Of a stretch of 30,141 bases of DNA, positions 15,899-25,123 are shown one piece after another (position 1 is the stretch's first letter; the number at the start of each line of letters is the position of its first letter). The notes beneath the pieces are model-generated. The model saw nothing but the letters and a program-made list of their open reading frames with translations, was not told the DNA's origin and ran no database searches. A program made the position numbers and the translations under genes. This DNA is from Thiomonas sp. GTDB taxonomy: Bacteria > Pseudomonadota > Gammaproteobacteria > Burkholderiales > Burkholderiaceae_C. The stretch covers positions 1 to 30,141 of the forward strand of contig JAQTVS010000001.1 in the NCBI GenBank assembly GCA_028706735.1, given 5' to 3'.

Positions 15899-16267
15899 AT
15901 GATTCAGACGCAATCCAGACTGGATGTCGCCGATAACACGGGCGCCAAATCCGTCATGTGTATCAAGGTGCTTGGCGGCTCCAAGCGCCGCTATGCCGGC
16001 GTGGGCGACATCATCAAGGTCAGCATCAAAGAAGCTGCGCCGCGCGGCCGCGTGAAAAAAGGCGAGGTCTACAGTGCTGTGGTTGTTCGCACCGCCAAGG
16101 GCGTTCGCCGCGCCGATGGTTCGCTGATCAAGTTTGACGGCAATGCCGCAGTGTTGCTCAACGCAAAACTTGAGCCGATTGGAACCCGCATTTTCGGGCC
16201 GGTGACGCGCGAGCTGCGTACCGAGCGCTTCATGAAGATCGTTTCTCTGGCACCTGAAGTGCTTTGA
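15899..16267 (+). CDS. rplN: 50S ribosomal protein L14
   Basis: First gene of the spc operon. The 122 aa equal the usual length and begin [20 protein letters not shown], the typical L14 N-terminus. The basic KRRYAGVGD loop and the C-terminal SLAPEVL are present. L14 binds 23S rRNA and contacts the small subunit across an intersubunit bridge. GAAGGA lies 6 nt before ATG 15899. The frame is open upstream to 15881 without conserved sequence. S17, L29 and L16, which often precede L14, are absent upstream. Confidence 0.97.
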   Translation: MIQTQSRLDVADNTGAKSVMCIKVLGGSKRRYAGVGDIIKVSIKEAAPRGRVKKGEVYSAVVVRTAKGVRRADGSLIKFDGNAAVLLNAKLEPIGTRIFGPVTRELRTERFMKIVSLAPEVL

Positions 16268-16289
16268 GCGAGCGAGAAAAGGATTTGTG

Positions 16290-16607
16290 ATGAACAAGAT
16301 TCGCAAAGATGATGAGGTGATTGTCATTGCCGGCAGCGACAAAGGTCGCCGCGGCCGTGTGACGTCGCGTGCCGATGCTGACCATCTCGTGGTTGAAGGG
16401 GTGCGCACTGTGAAAAAAAACGTGCGCCCCAACCCGATGAAGGGCGAGGCGGGTGGTGTGGTATCGCGTGATCTGGCGATTCATCAGAGCAATGTGGCAA
16501 TTTACAACCCGGCGACCGGCAAGGCGGATCGCGTCGGCTTCAAAACCCTGGCGGATGGCGGCAAAGTGCGCGTCTTCAAGTCCAGTGGCGAGCAGATCAA
16601 GGGTTGA
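16290..16607 (+). CDS. rplX: 50S ribosomal protein L24
   Basis: A 105-aa assembly-initiator protein that binds 23S rRNA near the tunnel exit. The N-terminal KOW motif is visible ([17 protein letters not shown], about residues 6-22), followed by the conserved KKNVRPNP and [10 protein letters not shown] segments. ATG 16290 is preceded by an AAAAGGA ribosome-binding site. A GTG just before it would add one Met-equivalent residue. It starts 22 nt after rplN. Confidence 0.97.
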   Translation: MNKIRKDDEVIVIAGSDKGRRGRVTSRADADHLVVEGVRTVKKNVRPNPMKGEAGGVVSRDLAIHQSNVAIYNPATGKADRVGFKTLADGGKVRVFKSSGEQIKG

Positions 16608-16618
16608 CCGGAGGATTT

Positions 16619-17158
16619 ATGTCGCGCCTGCAGACGATTTACAAAGAAAAAGTCGTTCCCGAATTGATGGCCAAGTTTGGCTATAAGTCGGTGATGGAAG
16701 TGCCGCGCCTGACTAAGGTGACTCTCAATATGGGGGTGTCCGAGGCGGTGGCTGACAAGAAGGTCATGGAGCACGCCGTTGGCGACCTGACCAAGATCGC
16801 GGGCCAAAAGCCGGTTGTGACCAAGTCACGCAAGGCTATTGCGGGCTTCAAGATTCGCGAAGACCTGCCGATTGGCTGCATGGTGACGCTGCGCGGCGGT
16901 CGCATGTATGACTTTCTCGACCGGTTCGTGACCATCGCGCTGCCGCGCGTGCGTGACTTCCGTGGCATCTCCGCGCGCGCCTTTGATGGTCGCGGCAATT
17001 ACAACATCGGTGTCAAGGAACAGATCATCTTCCCGGAAATCGAGTACGACAAGGTCGATGCGCTGCGTGGCTTGAACATCAGCGTCACGACGACGGCGAA
17101 AACAGACGAGGAGTGCAAGGCGCTTCTCGCCGCATTCCGCTTCCCATTCAAGAACTGA
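16619..17158 (+). CDS. rplE: 50S ribosomal protein L5
   Basis: A 179-aa central-protuberance protein that binds 5S rRNA. Conserved L5 blocks seen are [40 protein letters not shown] and the [18 protein letters not shown] segment. GGAGG precedes ATG 16619 by 4-5 nt. A slightly longer frame from 16604 is not supported. Spacing to rplX is 11 nt. Confidence 0.97.
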   Translation: MSRLQTIYKEKVVPELMAKFGYKSVMEVPRLTKVTLNMGVSEAVADKKVMEHAVGDLTKIAGQKPVVTKSRKAIAGFKIREDLPIGCMVTLRGGRMYDFLDRFVTIALPRVRDFRGISARAFDGRGNYNIGVKEQIIFPEIEYDKVDALRGLNISVTTTAKTDEECKALLAAFRFPFKN

Positions 17159-17165
17159 GGTCATC

Positions 17166-17471
17166 ATGGCAAAACTGTCCCTCATCAATCGCCAAAAAAA
17201 GCGCGAAGACTTGGTTGCAAAATTTGCAGCGAAGCGCGCTGAGTTGCAGGCCATCGTTGACAACTCTTCCAAGTCGTTCGAAGAGCGCTACGAAGCCCGT
17301 CTGAAGATTCAGCAACTGCCGCGCAATTCGTGCCCGACGCGTCTACGCAATCGCTGTGCCATCACCGGCCGCCCGCGCGGAACGTTCCGTCGCTTCGGCT
17401 TGTCGCGCAGCAAAATTCGTGAGCTGGCGTTCCGCGGGGAAATCCCTGGCGTGACCAAGTCCAGCTGGTAA
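17166..17471 (+). CDS. rpsN: 30S ribosomal protein S14
   Basis: The 101-aa, longer E. coli-type S14. The conserved C-terminal half reads [20 protein letters not shown], then [19 protein letters not shown] and the KSSW end. It lacks the CxxC...CxxC zinc ribbon of the short S14 form. S14 sits in the 30S head and is needed for late assembly. It starts 7 nt after rplE; a 74-nt spacer follows before rpsH. Confidence 0.97.
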   Translation: MAKLSLINRQKKREDLVAKFAAKRAELQAIVDNSSKSFEERYEARLKIQQLPRNSCPTRLRNRCAITGRPRGTFRRFGLSRSKIRELAFRGEIPGVTKSSW

Positions 17472-17545
17472 TCGTTCATTCAGACAGTGAGTCGAGTTCG
17501 GTTTGCCATTCCGGCCTGACGCCAAAAGTTTTTAGGAGAGTATTG

Positions 17546-17944
17546 ATGAGCATGAGTGATCCCATCGCCGACATGCTGACGCGTATTCGTAACGCGCAGA
17601 TGGTCGCCAAGGCGAAGGTAACAATGCCAGCCTCGAAGATCAAAGCGGCAATCGCTCAAGTCCTGCAAGAAGAGGGCTATATCGACGGCTTCAACATCCG
17701 TCGGGAGAACGATGCCAAAGCCGATCTCGAAATTTCGCTGAAGTATTACGCAGGCAAGCCGGTCATTGAGCGTCTGGAGCGGGTCAGCCGCCCAGGGCTG
17801 CGCGTCTACCGGGGCAAGGAGAGCATTCCTCAGGTCATGAATGGCCTTGGCGTTGCAATCGTCTCCACTCCGCAAGGGCTCATGACCGATCGCAAGGCGC
17901 GTCAGGTGGGTGTGGGCGGCGAAGTGCTCTGCTACGTGGCCTAA
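17546..17944 (+). CDS. rpsH: 30S ribosomal protein S8
   Basis: A 132-aa 16S rRNA-binding protein. It has [16 protein letters not shown] at the N-terminus and the conserved C-terminal [20 protein letters not shown]. In E. coli S8 is the translational repressor of the spc operon through a site near rplE; whether that holds here cannot be read directly. TAGGAGAG precedes ATG 17546. ATG 17552 is a possible alternative that would give 130 aa. Confidence 0.97.
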   Translation: MSMSDPIADMLTRIRNAQMVAKAKVTMPASKIKAAIAQVLQEEGYIDGFNIRRENDAKADLEISLKYYAGKPVIERLERVSRPGLRVYRGKESIPQVMNGLGVAIVSTPQGLMTDRKARQVGVGGEVLCYVA

Positions 17945-17954
17945 GGGGAAAACT

Positions 17955-18488
17955 ATGTCACGTATTGCAAAATATCCGGTTCAGTTGCCCGCAGGTGTGG
18001 AAGTCAATCTCACTGAAGACATGATCGCTGTCAAGGGTGGTCTTGGCAAGTTGCAGCGTTCTCAATTCGCTGGAGTTCGTATTGCCCAAGACAATGGCGC
18101 ACTGACTTTTGCGCCGACCAACGAATCACGCGAAGCACATGCCATGTCTGGCACGATGCGTGCTTTGGTCGCTGGAATGGTGGAAGGCGTCTCCAAGGGT
18201 TTCGAGCGCAAGCTGACCTTGGTGGGCGTGGGCTTCAAGGCCCAAGCCCAGGGCGCAAAACTGAATCTGTCGATCGGATTTTCGCACCCCGTCATTAAGG
18301 AAATGCCGGAAGGCATCAAGGTCGAGACGCCGACTCCCACCGAAATCCTGATCAAGGGTGTGGACAAGCAACTCGTAGGCCAGATCGCTGCAGAAGTACG
18401 CGCCTTCCGCCCGCCAGAGCCCTACAAAGGCAAGGGTGTGCGTTATGCCGACGAAGTCGTGGTGATCAAGGAAACCAAGAAGAAGTAA
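17955..18488 (+). CDS. rplF: 50S ribosomal protein L6
   Basis: A 177-aa two-domain protein that binds near the sarcin-ricin loop. The N-terminus is [17 protein letters not shown]. The signature C-terminal [16 protein letters not shown] and the [11 protein letters not shown] block are present. ATG 17955 lies 10 nt after rpsH with AAGGGGAA as ribosome-binding site. A longer frame starting inside rpsH (17910) is rejected. Confidence 0.97.
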   Translation: MSRIAKYPVQLPAGVEVNLTEDMIAVKGGLGKLQRSQFAGVRIAQDNGALTFAPTNESREAHAMSGTMRALVAGMVEGVSKGFERKLTLVGVGFKAQAQGAKLNLSIGFSHPVIKEMPEGIKVETPTPTEILIKGVDKQLVGQIAAEVRAFRPPEPYKGKGVRYADEVVVIKETKKK

Positions 18489-18499
18489 AGGCCAGGATC

Positions 18500-18859
18500 A
18501 TGATCAGCAAAAACATTTCCCGCCTGCGCCGCGCTCAGGCCACCCGCCGCCGTATCGCACGTCTTCGTGCTGTGCGTCTGTCCGTGCATCGCACCAATCA
18601 GCATATCTACGCCAGCATCATTTCTGCCGAGGGCGACCGTGTTCTCGCTACCGCATCGACGGTAGAGGCAGAAGTGCGTGGACAACTCAACGGTCATGGC
18701 GGCAACCTTGCCGCGGCTGTTGCTGTGGGCACGCGCATCGCCGAAAAGGCGAAGGCTGCCGGTATCGACTCCGTCGCTTTCGACCGTTCGGGGTTTCGCT
18801 TTCATGGGCGCGTGAAAGCGCTCGCTGAGGCTGCGCGCGAAGCCGGCCTGAAGTTCTGA
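18500..18859 (+). CDS. rplR: 50S ribosomal protein L18
   Basis: A 119-aa 5S rRNA-binding protein. It begins with the basic [20 protein letters not shown] region, followed by [16 protein letters not shown]. The C-terminal [24 protein letters not shown] segment is diagnostic. The length is normal. It starts 11 nt after rplF with AGGA ahead of ATG 18500. Confidence 0.97.
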   Translation: MISKNISRLRRAQATRRRIARLRAVRLSVHRTNQHIYASIISAEGDRVLATASTVEAEVRGQLNGHGGNLAAAVAVGTRIAEKAKAAGIDSVAFDRSGFRFHGRVKALAEAAREAGLKF

Positions 18860-18872
18860 GAACGAGCACATC

Positions 18873-19391
18873 ATGGCTAAAGTTCAAAACAAGTTTGCCA
18901 ACGAAGCGCGTGACGATGGTCTGCGCGAGAAGATGATTGCGGTCAACCGCGTCACCAAAGTCGTCAAGGGCGGCCGTATTCTAGGTTTCGCTGCGTTGAC
19001 CGTCGTGGGTGATGGCGATGGCCGCATCGGTATGGGCAAGGGAAAAGCGCGTGAAGTTCCCGTCGCAGTTCAAAAGGCAATGGAGCAGGCCCGCCGCAAC
19101 ATGGTGAAAGTTCCGCTGAGAGGCGGTACTCTGCACCACAAAGTCATGGGTCAGCATGGCGCCGCCAATGTCATGATGCTGCCCGCGGTCCAGGGTACCG
19201 GCATTATTGCTGGCGGCCCGATGCGGGCTGTGTTTGAAGTGTTGGGGATCACCGATATCGTGGCCAAGAGCCACGGGTCAACCAATCCCTACAACATGGT
19301 GCGCGCAACGCTCGATGCCCTGGGCAATATGAGTTCTGCTCAGGAAATTGCCATGAAGCGTGGCAAAACCGTTGAAGAGATTTTGGGTTGA
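18873..19391 (+). CDS. rpsE: 30S ribosomal protein S5
   Basis: A 172-aa decoding-centre protein involved in translational fidelity. The double-stranded RNA-binding domain has [19 protein letters not shown] and [18 protein letters not shown]. The C-terminal domain has [19 protein letters not shown] and [19 protein letters not shown]. It starts 13 nt after rplR and is followed 5 nt later by rpmD. Confidence 0.97.
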   Translation: MAKVQNKFANEARDDGLREKMIAVNRVTKVVKGGRILGFAALTVVGDGDGRIGMGKGKAREVPVAVQKAMEQARRNMVKVPLRGGTLHHKVMGQHGAANVMMLPAVQGTGIIAGGPMRAVFEVLGITDIVAKSHGSTNPYNMVRATLDALGNMSSAQEIAMKRGKTVEEILG

Positions 19392-19396
19392 ACATC

Positions 19397-19582
19397 ATGA
19401 GTGATAAAAAAATCATCAAGATCAAACTCGTCCGTAGCGTCATTGGCACGCGCGAGTCACACCGCGCCACGGTGCGTGGCCTTGGCCTGCGCAAACTGAA
19501 CAGCGTTCGCGAGCTTGAAGACACCGCAGCAGTGCGCGGAATGATCCGCAAGGTCAGTTACCTGGTTGAAATTTGCGCCTAA
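19397..19582 (+). CDS. rpmD: 50S ribosomal protein L30
   Basis: A 61-aa protein of normal size. [21 protein letters not shown] and [21 protein letters not shown] cover the ferredoxin-like L30 fold. ATG 19397 is chosen over the TTG at 19388 because MSDKK is the natural start. A 75-nt spacer follows before rplO. Confidence 0.96.
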   Translation: MSDKKIIKIKLVRSVIGTRESHRATVRGLGLRKLNSVRELEDTAAVRGMIRKVSYLVEICA

Positions 19583-19657
19583 GCGTTTGCGGCAGGATCT
19601 GAATTTCGCTTGCCGCACGCCAGGTTTCGCATAACAAAAGAATTTGTGAGAGTCGAT

Positions 19658-20107
19658 ATGCAACTCAATACCATCAAGCCCGCCAACGACGCGAAGCATG
19701 CCAAGCGTCGTGTTGGCCGTGGAATGGGCTCGGGTCTTGGTAAAACCGCGGGCCGTGGACACAAGGGTCAGAAGTCTCGCTCGGGTGGTTTTCACAAGGT
19801 CGGTTTTGAAGGCGGCCAAATGCCGTTGCAACGCCGTCTGCCCAAGCGCGGTTTCAAGTCACCGATCGCACGTTATAGCGCCCAGGTCACCTTGGCAGAC
19901 TTGAATCGCATGCAGGAAGATGAGATCGACATGCTGACACTTAAGGCGCACGGCCTCGTGCCCGACCTGTCCCGCACGGTTAAAGTCATCGCCTCCGGTT
20001 CAATTGCGCGTGTTGTCAAATTGCAGGGCATCCTTGCGACTAAGGGTGCACGCAGCGCGATTGAAGCAGCTGGCGGAAGTGTGGCTGACGTCGCCGCCGC
20101 TGCCTAA
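19658..20107 (+). CDS. rplO: 50S ribosomal protein L15
   Basis: A 149-aa late-assembly protein of the large subunit. The glycine/arginine-rich N-terminus ([20 protein letters not shown]) is typical, as is [17 protein letters not shown]. The frame remains open back to 19610, but [16 protein letters not shown] at 19658 is the family start and GAGAG lies shortly upstream. It ends 17 nt before secY. Confidence 0.97.
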   Translation: MQLNTIKPANDAKHAKRRVGRGMGSGLGKTAGRGHKGQKSRSGGFHKVGFEGGQMPLQRRLPKRGFKSPIARYSAQVTLADLNRMQEDEIDMLTLKAHGLVPDLSRTVKVIASGSIARVVKLQGILATKGARSAIEAAGGSVADVAAAA

Positions 20108-20124
20108 AACACGGAACCATCAAC

Positions 20125-21444
20125 ATGGCCAGTTCTAGCGTGGCACAGCAGGGAAAATATGGCGACCTCGGTCGTCGCCTGTTATTTCTGCTTGGCGCAC
20201 TGGTTGTCTACCGGATCGGTGCGCATATCCCGGTGCCGGGGATAGACCCGACGCATCTGCAGCAGTTGTTCAAAAACAACTCAAGTGGAATTCTTGGCCT
20301 GTTTAATATGTTCTCGGGCGGAGCCCTGGCGCGCTTCACGGTCTTTGCCTTGGGCATCATGCCGTATATTTCGGCATCGATCATCATGCAGTTGCTGACC
20401 TATGTTGTCCCTTCGCTTGAAGCTCTGAAAAAAGAAGGCGAAGCAGGTCGGCGTAAAACAACGCAATACACGCGCTATTTCACATTGGTGCTGGCTCTCT
20501 TTCAGTCTTTCGGCATTGCTGTTGCGCTGCAAGCTTCGCCGGGGCTGGTGATCAATCCCGGTATCGGATTTCAATTGTCGGCTGTCCTGACCCTGACTTC
20601 CGGCACCATGTTTTTGATGTGGCTTGGAGAACAGATCACCGAGCGTGGTTTGGGCAATGGAATCTCGATCATTATTTTTGCAGGGATCGTTGCAGGCCTG
20701 CCTTCGGCGGTAGCTGGTTTGATGGAACTTGTGAGTACGGGCGCCATGAGTGTGTTGGTTGCACTGTTTGTCCTTGCCATCGTGGTTCTTGTCACTTATT
20801 TTGTTGTTTTTGTTGAGCGCGGGCAGCGCAAGATTCTGGTGAATTATGCGCGGCGTCAGGTAGGCAATAAGGTCTACGGTGGCCAAAGCTCGCATCTGCC
20901 GCTCAAGCTGAACATGGCTGGTGTAATTCCGCCCATTTTTGCATCGTCTATTATTTTGCTGCCTGCCACCGCGGTGAGCTGGTTTGGAGCAGCCAAAGGC
21001 ATGGGATGGCTGAAGGATGTATCCGGTGCTTTGTCTCCCGGCCAGCCCCTCTATATTCTGTTGTATGCAGGCGCAATCATTTTCTTTGCTTTCTTCTACA
21101 CCGCACTTGTTTTTAATAGCCGTGAGACGGCGGACCAGTTGAAAAAGGGTGGCGCATTCATTCCAGGGATTCGTCCCGGCGAACAGACGGCGAAATTCAT
21201 TGATAAGGTGCTCATGCGTCTGACTCTGGTTGGTGCGATCTACATCACCTTAGTCTGTCTGCTTCCCGAGTTTTTGGTTCTCAAATACAATGTTCCCTTC
21301 AGTTTCGGCGGGACTTCTCTGCTGATTATTGTCGTGGTCACGATGGACTTTATGGCGCAAGTACAGGCTTATGCCATGTCGCATCAATACGATGCGCTGC
21401 TCAAGAAAGCCAATTTCAAATCGGGCTTGGGCGGAGCGCGTTAA
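20125..21444 (+). CDS. secY: Preprotein translocase subunit SecY
   Basis: The 439-aa inner-membrane channel of the Sec translocon, with ten predicted membrane segments. Recognisable blocks are [13 protein letters not shown] in the N-terminus, [16 protein letters not shown] (second helix) and [17 protein letters not shown]. The plug-region ring residues lie in the hydrophobic helices. [16 protein letters not shown] and the cytosolic loop [16 protein letters not shown], which contacts SecA and ribosomes, are also present. It sits between rplO and infA, its standard place in the spc operon. Codon use appears a little more A/T-rich than in its neighbours, as often seen in membrane genes. Confidence 0.97.
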   Translation: MASSSVAQQGKYGDLGRRLLFLLGALVVYRIGAHIPVPGIDPTHLQQLFKNNSSGILGLFNMFSGGALARFTVFALGIMPYISASIIMQLLTYVVPSLEALKKEGEAGRRKTTQYTRYFTLVLALFQSFGIAVALQASPGLVINPGIGFQLSAVLTLTSGTMFLMWLGEQITERGLGNGISIIIFAGIVAGLPSAVAGLMELVSTGAMSVLVALFVLAIVVLVTYFVVFVERGQRKILVNYARRQVGNKVYGGQSSHLPLKLNMAGVIPPIFASSIILLPATAVSWFGAAKGMGWLKDVSGALSPGQPLYILLYAGAIIFFAFFYTALVFNSRETADQLKKGGAFIPGIRPGEQTAKFIDKVLMRLTLVGAIYITLVCLLPEFLVLKYNVPFSFGGTSLLIIVVVTMDFMAQVQAYAMSHQYDALLKKANFKSGLGGAR

Positions 21445-21453
21445 CGGAGTTTT

Positions 21454-21672
21454 ATGTCCAAGGATGACGTCATTCAAATGCAGGGGGAGATTCTTGAAAA
21501 TCTTCCGAATGCAACCTTCCGAGTCAAGCTGGAAAACGGCCACTCGGTGCTAGGACACATTTCCGGAAAAATGCGTATGCATTACATCCGTATTCTTCCG
21601 GGCGACAAGGTCACTGTTGAGTTGACGCCCTATGATTTGTCACGTGCGCGGATCGTTTTCCGTGCCAAGTAA
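21454..21672 (+). CDS. infA: Translation initiation factor IF-1
   Basis: A 72-aa S1-like OB-fold protein that occupies the ribosomal A site during initiation. [48 protein letters not shown] and [14 protein letters not shown] match IF-1 throughout. It starts 9 nt after secY, with CGGAG just upstream of the ATG. In many Burkholderiales an infA copy lies here between secY and rpmJ. Confidence 0.97.
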   Translation: MSKDDVIQMQGEILENLPNATFRVKLENGHSVLGHISGKMRMHYIRILPGDKVTVELTPYDLSRARIVFRAK

Positions 21673-21690
21673 GAGTAAGAGAGGATCATC

Positions 21691-21804
21691 ATGAGAGTGA
21701 GCGCATCGGTCAAAAAAATGTGCCGTAACTGTAAAATCATCCGACGCAAGGGTGTTGTGCGCGTGATTTGCACTGACCCGCGTCATAAGCAGCGCCAGGG
21801 TTGA
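21691..21804 (+). CDS. rpmJ: 50S ribosomal protein L36
   Basis: A 37-aa frame reads [20 protein letters not shown] and ends RHKQRQG. It carries the zinc-binding set Cys11, Cys14, Cys27 and His32, so it is the zinc-containing form of L36. GAGGA lies 7 nt before the ATG. It starts 18 nt after infA and lies 33 nt before rpsM, its standard place. Confidence 0.96.
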   Translation: MRVSASVKKMCRNCKIIRRKGVVRVICTDPRHKQRQG

Positions 21805-21837
21805 GCCCAGATAATTTTTTGAAGTTCGAGGTATTCA

Positions 21838-22203
21838 ATGGCACGTATTGCTGGTATTAACATTCCGCCACAACAACACTCCGAGATTGGCTTGACGGCA
21901 ATCTACGGAATTGGCCGCACAACTGCGCGCGCCATTTGTGATGCTTCGGGCGTTCCTTACAACAAGCGCATCAAAGACCTGACCGACAACGAGCTCGAAA
22001 AGGTGCGGGATGCAATTGGCAAACTCACCATTGAAGGTGATTTGCGCCGTGAGATCTCCGTCAACATCAAACGTTTGATGGACCTGGGTTGTTACCGTGG
22101 TTTCCGCCACCGCCGTGGTTTGCCGGTTCGTGGCCAGCGCACGCGCACCAATGCGCGCACCCGCAAGGGGCCGCGCAAGGGCAGCATCTCGCTGAAGAAA
22201 TAA
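21838..22203 (+). CDS. rpsM: 30S ribosomal protein S13
   Basis: A 121-aa 30S head protein that contacts the P-site tRNA and forms intersubunit bridges. [32 protein letters not shown] and the basic C-terminus [20 protein letters not shown] are diagnostic. It opens the alpha-operon segment. In E. coli the S4 repressor acts on this gene's leader; the 33-nt spacer here looks too short for the same pseudoknot without rpmJ sequence. Confidence 0.97.
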   Translation: MARIAGINIPPQQHSEIGLTAIYGIGRTTARAICDASGVPYNKRIKDLTDNELEKVRDAIGKLTIEGDLRREISVNIKRLMDLGCYRGFRHRRGLPVRGQRTRTNARTRKGPRKGSISLKK

Positions 22204-22219
22204 GTAAGGATCCAAGCAA

Positions 22220-22627
22220 ATGGCTAAACCATCTACCCAGAACAGCTCGGCGCAGCGCGCACGTAAGAAAGTTCGCAAGAATGTTTCTGACGGTATTGCG
22301 CACGTCCATGCGTCGTTCAACAATACCATCATTACGATCACTGATCGTCAGGGCAATGCGCTGTCTGCATCGTCCTCTGGTGCGCAAGGATTCAAGGGCT
22401 CGCGCAAATCAACGCCGTTTGCGGCGCAGGTTGCAGCCGAGCAGGCAGGCCGTATCGCGCTTGAATATGGCATCAAGAACCTGGAAGTATTCATCAAAGG
22501 CCCTGGCCCAGGACGTGAATCGTCGGTTCGTGCGCTGAATAATCTGGGCATCAAGGTCACATTGATCGAAGACGTGACCCCGATTCCGCATAACGGCTGC
22601 CGTCCCCCGAAGCGTCGCCGCGTTTAA
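22220..22627 (+). CDS. rpsK: 30S ribosomal protein S11
   Basis: A 135-aa platform protein. After a Ser/Gln/Lys-rich N-terminus it shows [19 protein letters not shown], the [20 protein letters not shown] block and [15 protein letters not shown]. The C-terminus is [18 protein letters not shown], which is invariant in the family. It starts 16 nt after rpsM with AAGGA upstream. A 163-nt spacer follows. Confidence 0.97.
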   Translation: MAKPSTQNSSAQRARKKVRKNVSDGIAHVHASFNNTIITITDRQGNALSASSSGAQGFKGSRKSTPFAAQVAAEQAGRIALEYGIKNLEVFIKGPGPGRESSVRALNNLGIKVTLIEDVTPIPHNGCRPPKRRRV

Positions 22628-22790
22628 TTTCGCGGATTTCAATCGCGCCGCACCGCTGCGCTGATTCAATTTCACCTGCATGCTTGGTGCGCCAACGACT
22701 TGGCGTCTAAGCGCGCTTCTTTAAGCCCACTGCCCGAGGTTTCGGGCTCCCATGCAATGAATGGCATGGCAGTATTGAAAGGAATTCCAA
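22628..22790 (+). promoter_or_regulatory. Structured leader upstream of rpsD
   Basis: This 163-nt spacer between rpsK and rpsD is the longest gap within the operon. It contains two short perfect stems. GCCCGA/TCGGGC is at 22732-22737 and 22742-22747 with a 4-nt loop; CCATGC/GCATGG is at 22750-22755 and 22764-22769 with an 8-nt loop. The second ends 8 nt before the rpsD ribosome-binding site (AAAGGA, 22778-22783). The structure could host S4 autoregulation; this is inference only. Confidence 0.4.
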
Positions 22791-23414
22791 GTGGCTCGTT
22801 TTATTGGTGCTAAAGGCAAGCTCACCCGTCGCGAAGGCGCAGATCTTTTTCTCAAGAGCGCACGCCGTGGGATTGACTCCAAGGTCAAGCTAGAAACCAA
22901 GCCTGGCCAACATGGCCGCACTTCGGGTGCTCGCACCTCCGACTACGGCAAGCAGCTGCGTGAAAAGCAGAAGGTCAAGCGCATGTACGGTGTGCTTGAG
23001 CGTCAATTTCGCCGTTACTACGAAGAGGCGCAGCGCCGCTCAGGGAACACTGGCGCCAATCTGCTGGGTTTGCTGGAATCGCGTCTTGATAATGTGGTGT
23101 ATCGCATGGGTTACGGCAGCACCCGTGCCGAAGCACGGCAACTGGTGAGTCATTGCTCCATTACAGTGAATGGCAAGTTGTTGAACATTCCCTCTGCGCA
23201 GATCAAGGCAGGCGATGTTGTGGCGGTGCGTGAAAAGTCGCGCAATCAGGCGCGCATTCAGGAAGCCGTGAAGTTGGCCGAGTCCAATGGATTTCCTGAT
23301 TGGGTGCAGGTTGAAGCGACCAAAATGGAAGGTGTTTTCAAGAAATCGCCTGATCGCGATGCTTTTGCCAACGACATCAACGAATCGTTGATCATCGAGT
23401 TGTATTCCCGCTGA
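22791..23414 (+). CDS. rpsD: 30S ribosomal protein S4
   Basis: A 207-aa primary 16S rRNA-binding protein. [37 protein letters not shown], the central [28 protein letters not shown]4 domain and the C-terminal LIIELYSR are all typical. The start is GTG at 22791, preceded by AAAGGA at a 7-nt distance; the GTG may keep initiation modest. In gammaproteobacteria S4 represses the alpha operon. The structured spacer just upstream is a candidate target here. Confidence 0.97.
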   Translation: MARFIGAKGKLTRREGADLFLKSARRGIDSKVKLETKPGQHGRTSGARTSDYGKQLREKQKVKRMYGVLERQFRRYYEEAQRRSGNTGANLLGLLESRLDNVVYRMGYGSTRAEARQLVSHCSITVNGKLLNIPSAQIKAGDVVAVREKSRNQARIQEAVKLAESNGFPDWVQVEATKMEGVFKKSPDRDAFANDINESLIIELYSR

Positions 23415-23425
23415 TCGTTTTTTTC

Positions 23426-23451
23426 ACGCCTTGCTACTAGTCAGGGCGTGT
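23426..23451 (+). terminator. Hairpin between rpsD and rpoA (attenuator or processing site)
   Basis: A 9-bp stem (23426-23434 with 23443-23451, one G-U pair) with an 8-nt loop is followed by only TTGTGT. It is preceded by a T-run. It would be a weak terminator at best on the plus strand and may set the rpsD/rpoA expression ratio or mark an RNase cleavage site. Confidence 0.4.
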
Positions 23452-23534
23452 TTGTGTCGCGCCGGTTTCAGGCAGCGACTGCTCACCTCGGCCTTATCCG
23501 CGTAACGAGCGGAGGGTATTGAACAGGAAGCCTC

Positions 23535-24521
23535 ATGCAAACAACACTTCTCCGCCCCAAATCGATTCAGGTTGAATCGCTCGGACACAACCGTTCCAAG
23601 GTTGTTCTTGAGCCGTTCGAACGTGGTTATGGCCATACGCTGGGCAACGCCCTGCGCCGTGTGATGTTGTCTTCGCTCGTCGGCTATGCCCCGACCGAAG
23701 TCAGCATCAATGGCGTGCTCCATGAGTATTCTGTTGTCGACGGCCTTCAGGAAGACGTGATCGGCGTGTTGCTCAATCTCAAGGGTGTAGTCCTCAAGCT
23801 GCACAACCGTGATGAAGTGACTCTGTCGCTGCGCAAGGAAGGTGAAGGCGTGGTGACAGCCGCTGACATTCAGACGCCGCATGATGTGGAGATCATCAAT
23901 CCGGAGCATGTGATTGCACATCTGTCGCACGGCGGTAAGCTTGATATGCAGATCAAGGTGGAAAAGGGCCGAGGCTATGTGCCGGGCACTCTGCGCAATT
24001 ACGGTGACGAAGGCGGCAAGAGCATTGGCCACATCGTGCTGGATGCCTCGTTTTCCCCGGTGCGTCGCGTGAGCTATGCGGTGGAAAGCGCCCGCGTGGA
24101 GCAGCGAACCGATCTGGACAAGCTGGTGATGGAGATCGAGACCAACGGCGTCATCAGTGCCGAAGAAGCCATTCGGTCTTCTGCCCGCATCCTGGTTGAG
24201 CAACTTTCCGTGTTCGCCAGCCTGGAAGGCGCCGAAACCACCGAAGCCGCCGAGACCGCTGCTGGGGCGCAAACCTATGACCCGATTCTGTTGCGCCCGG
24301 TGGATGAGCTTGAACTGACTGTGCGTTCGGCCAACTGCCTCAAGGCCGAGAACATCTATTACATCGGCGACCTGATCCAGCGCAGTGAAACCGAGCTGCT
24401 CAAGACCCCCAACCTCGGCCGCAAGTCATTGAACGAAATCAAGGAAGTGCTTGCTGCCCGTGGGCTGACCTTGGGCATGAAGCTCGAAAACTGGCCGCCC
24501 AGTGGCCTGGACAAGCGCTGA
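23535..24521 (+). CDS. rpoA: DNA-directed RNA polymerase subunit alpha
   Basis: The 328-aa alpha subunit, which dimerises to nucleate RNA polymerase assembly and contacts UP elements and activators. The N-terminal domain shows [20 protein letters not shown] and [21 protein letters not shown] linker near 230-250 ([14 protein letters not shown]) leads to the C-terminal domain [20 protein letters not shown], with [18 protein letters not shown] near the end. The first Arg of that motif corresponds to the UP-element-binding Arg265 of E. coli. The length is standard. It is followed by rplQ as usual. Confidence 0.97.
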   Translation: MQTTLLRPKSIQVESLGHNRSKVVLEPFERGYGHTLGNALRRVMLSSLVGYAPTEVSINGVLHEYSVVDGLQEDVIGVLLNLKGVVLKLHNRDEVTLSLRKEGEGVVTAADIQTPHDVEIINPEHVIAHLSHGGKLDMQIKVEKGRGYVPGTLRNYGDEGGKSIGHIVLDASFSPVRRVSYAVESARVEQRTDLDKLVMEIETNGVISAEEAIRSSARILVEQLSVFASLEGAETTEAAETAAGAQTYDPILLRPVDELELTVRSANCLKAENIYYIGDLIQRSETELLKTPNLGRKSLNEIKEVLAARGLTLGMKLENWPPSGLDKR

Positions 24522-24544
24522 GCCGCTGAACAGGATTTCAAATT

Positions 24545-24565
24545 TGCCGGATGGAGTATCCGGCA
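24545..24565 (+). repeat. 8-bp inverted repeat between rpoA and rplQ
   Basis: TGCCGGAT (24545-24552) pairs perfectly with ATCCGGCA (24558-24565) around a 5-nt loop. It lacks a U-tract, so it is more likely an mRNA processing or stability element than a terminator, given that rplQ downstream must be expressed. Confidence 0.45.
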
Positions 24566-24621
24566 GTGCAAGGCCAGTACCTGATCCGGCTGGCCCTTAT
24601 AGATAAAGAAAGGAAAGCACC

Positions 24622-25017
24622 ATGCGTCACGGAAACGGACTTCGCAAACTCAATCGCACCTCCAGCCATCGCAAGGCCATGTTTCGCAATATGGCCAATT
24701 CGCTGATCGAACACGAGGCCATCAAAACCACGCTGCCCAAGGCGAAGGAATTGCGCGCAGTAGTCGAGCCGCTGATCACGCTGGGCAAAAAGCCCTCGCT
24801 GGCCAACCGTCGTCTGGCGTTTGACCGCCTGCGCAACCGGGATTCTGTGGCCAAGCTGTTCAACGTGCTCGGGCCGCGCTACGAAACCCGTCCTGGCGGT
24901 TATACCCGCACACTGAAGTTCGGGTTCCGCGTGGGCGACAACGCGCCGATGGCGTTGATCGAACTGGTGGATCGTCCCGATGTGGACGCTGCACCTGTGG
25001 AAGACAAGTCGGAGTAA
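24622..25017 (+). CDS. rplQ: 50S ribosomal protein L17
   Basis: A 131-aa tunnel-exit protein and last gene of the alpha operon. [54 protein letters not shown] and [20 protein letters not shown] match L17 fully. GAAAGGAA lies upstream of ATG 24622. The acidic C-terminal tail ([12 protein letters not shown]) is common in betaproteobacteria. A strong terminator follows 34 nt later. Confidence 0.97.
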   Translation: MRHGNGLRKLNRTSSHRKAMFRNMANSLIEHEAIKTTLPKAKELRAVVEPLITLGKKPSLANRRLAFDRLRNRDSVAKLFNVLGPRYETRPGGYTRTLKFGFRVGDNAPMALIELVDRPDVDAAPVEDKSE

Positions 25018-25051
25018 GTCCGCGAGACGCCCGCGGCTCCAACTTGCACAG

Positions 25052-25076
25052 AACGCCAGCACTCGCTGGCGTTTTT
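25052..25076 (+). terminator. Intrinsic terminator of the ribosomal operon
   Basis: CGCCAGC (25054-25060) pairs with GCTGGCG (25065-25071) around ACTC, extended by AA/TT and followed by TTTTTC. This is a textbook rho-independent terminator at the end of rplQ. It separates the ribosomal operon from the ABC transporter genes. Confidence 0.88.
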
Positions 25077-25123
25077 CATTGGTGCGCGGCAGAGTTCGCG
25101 GGCGCCACGTAGCATCATTGACC

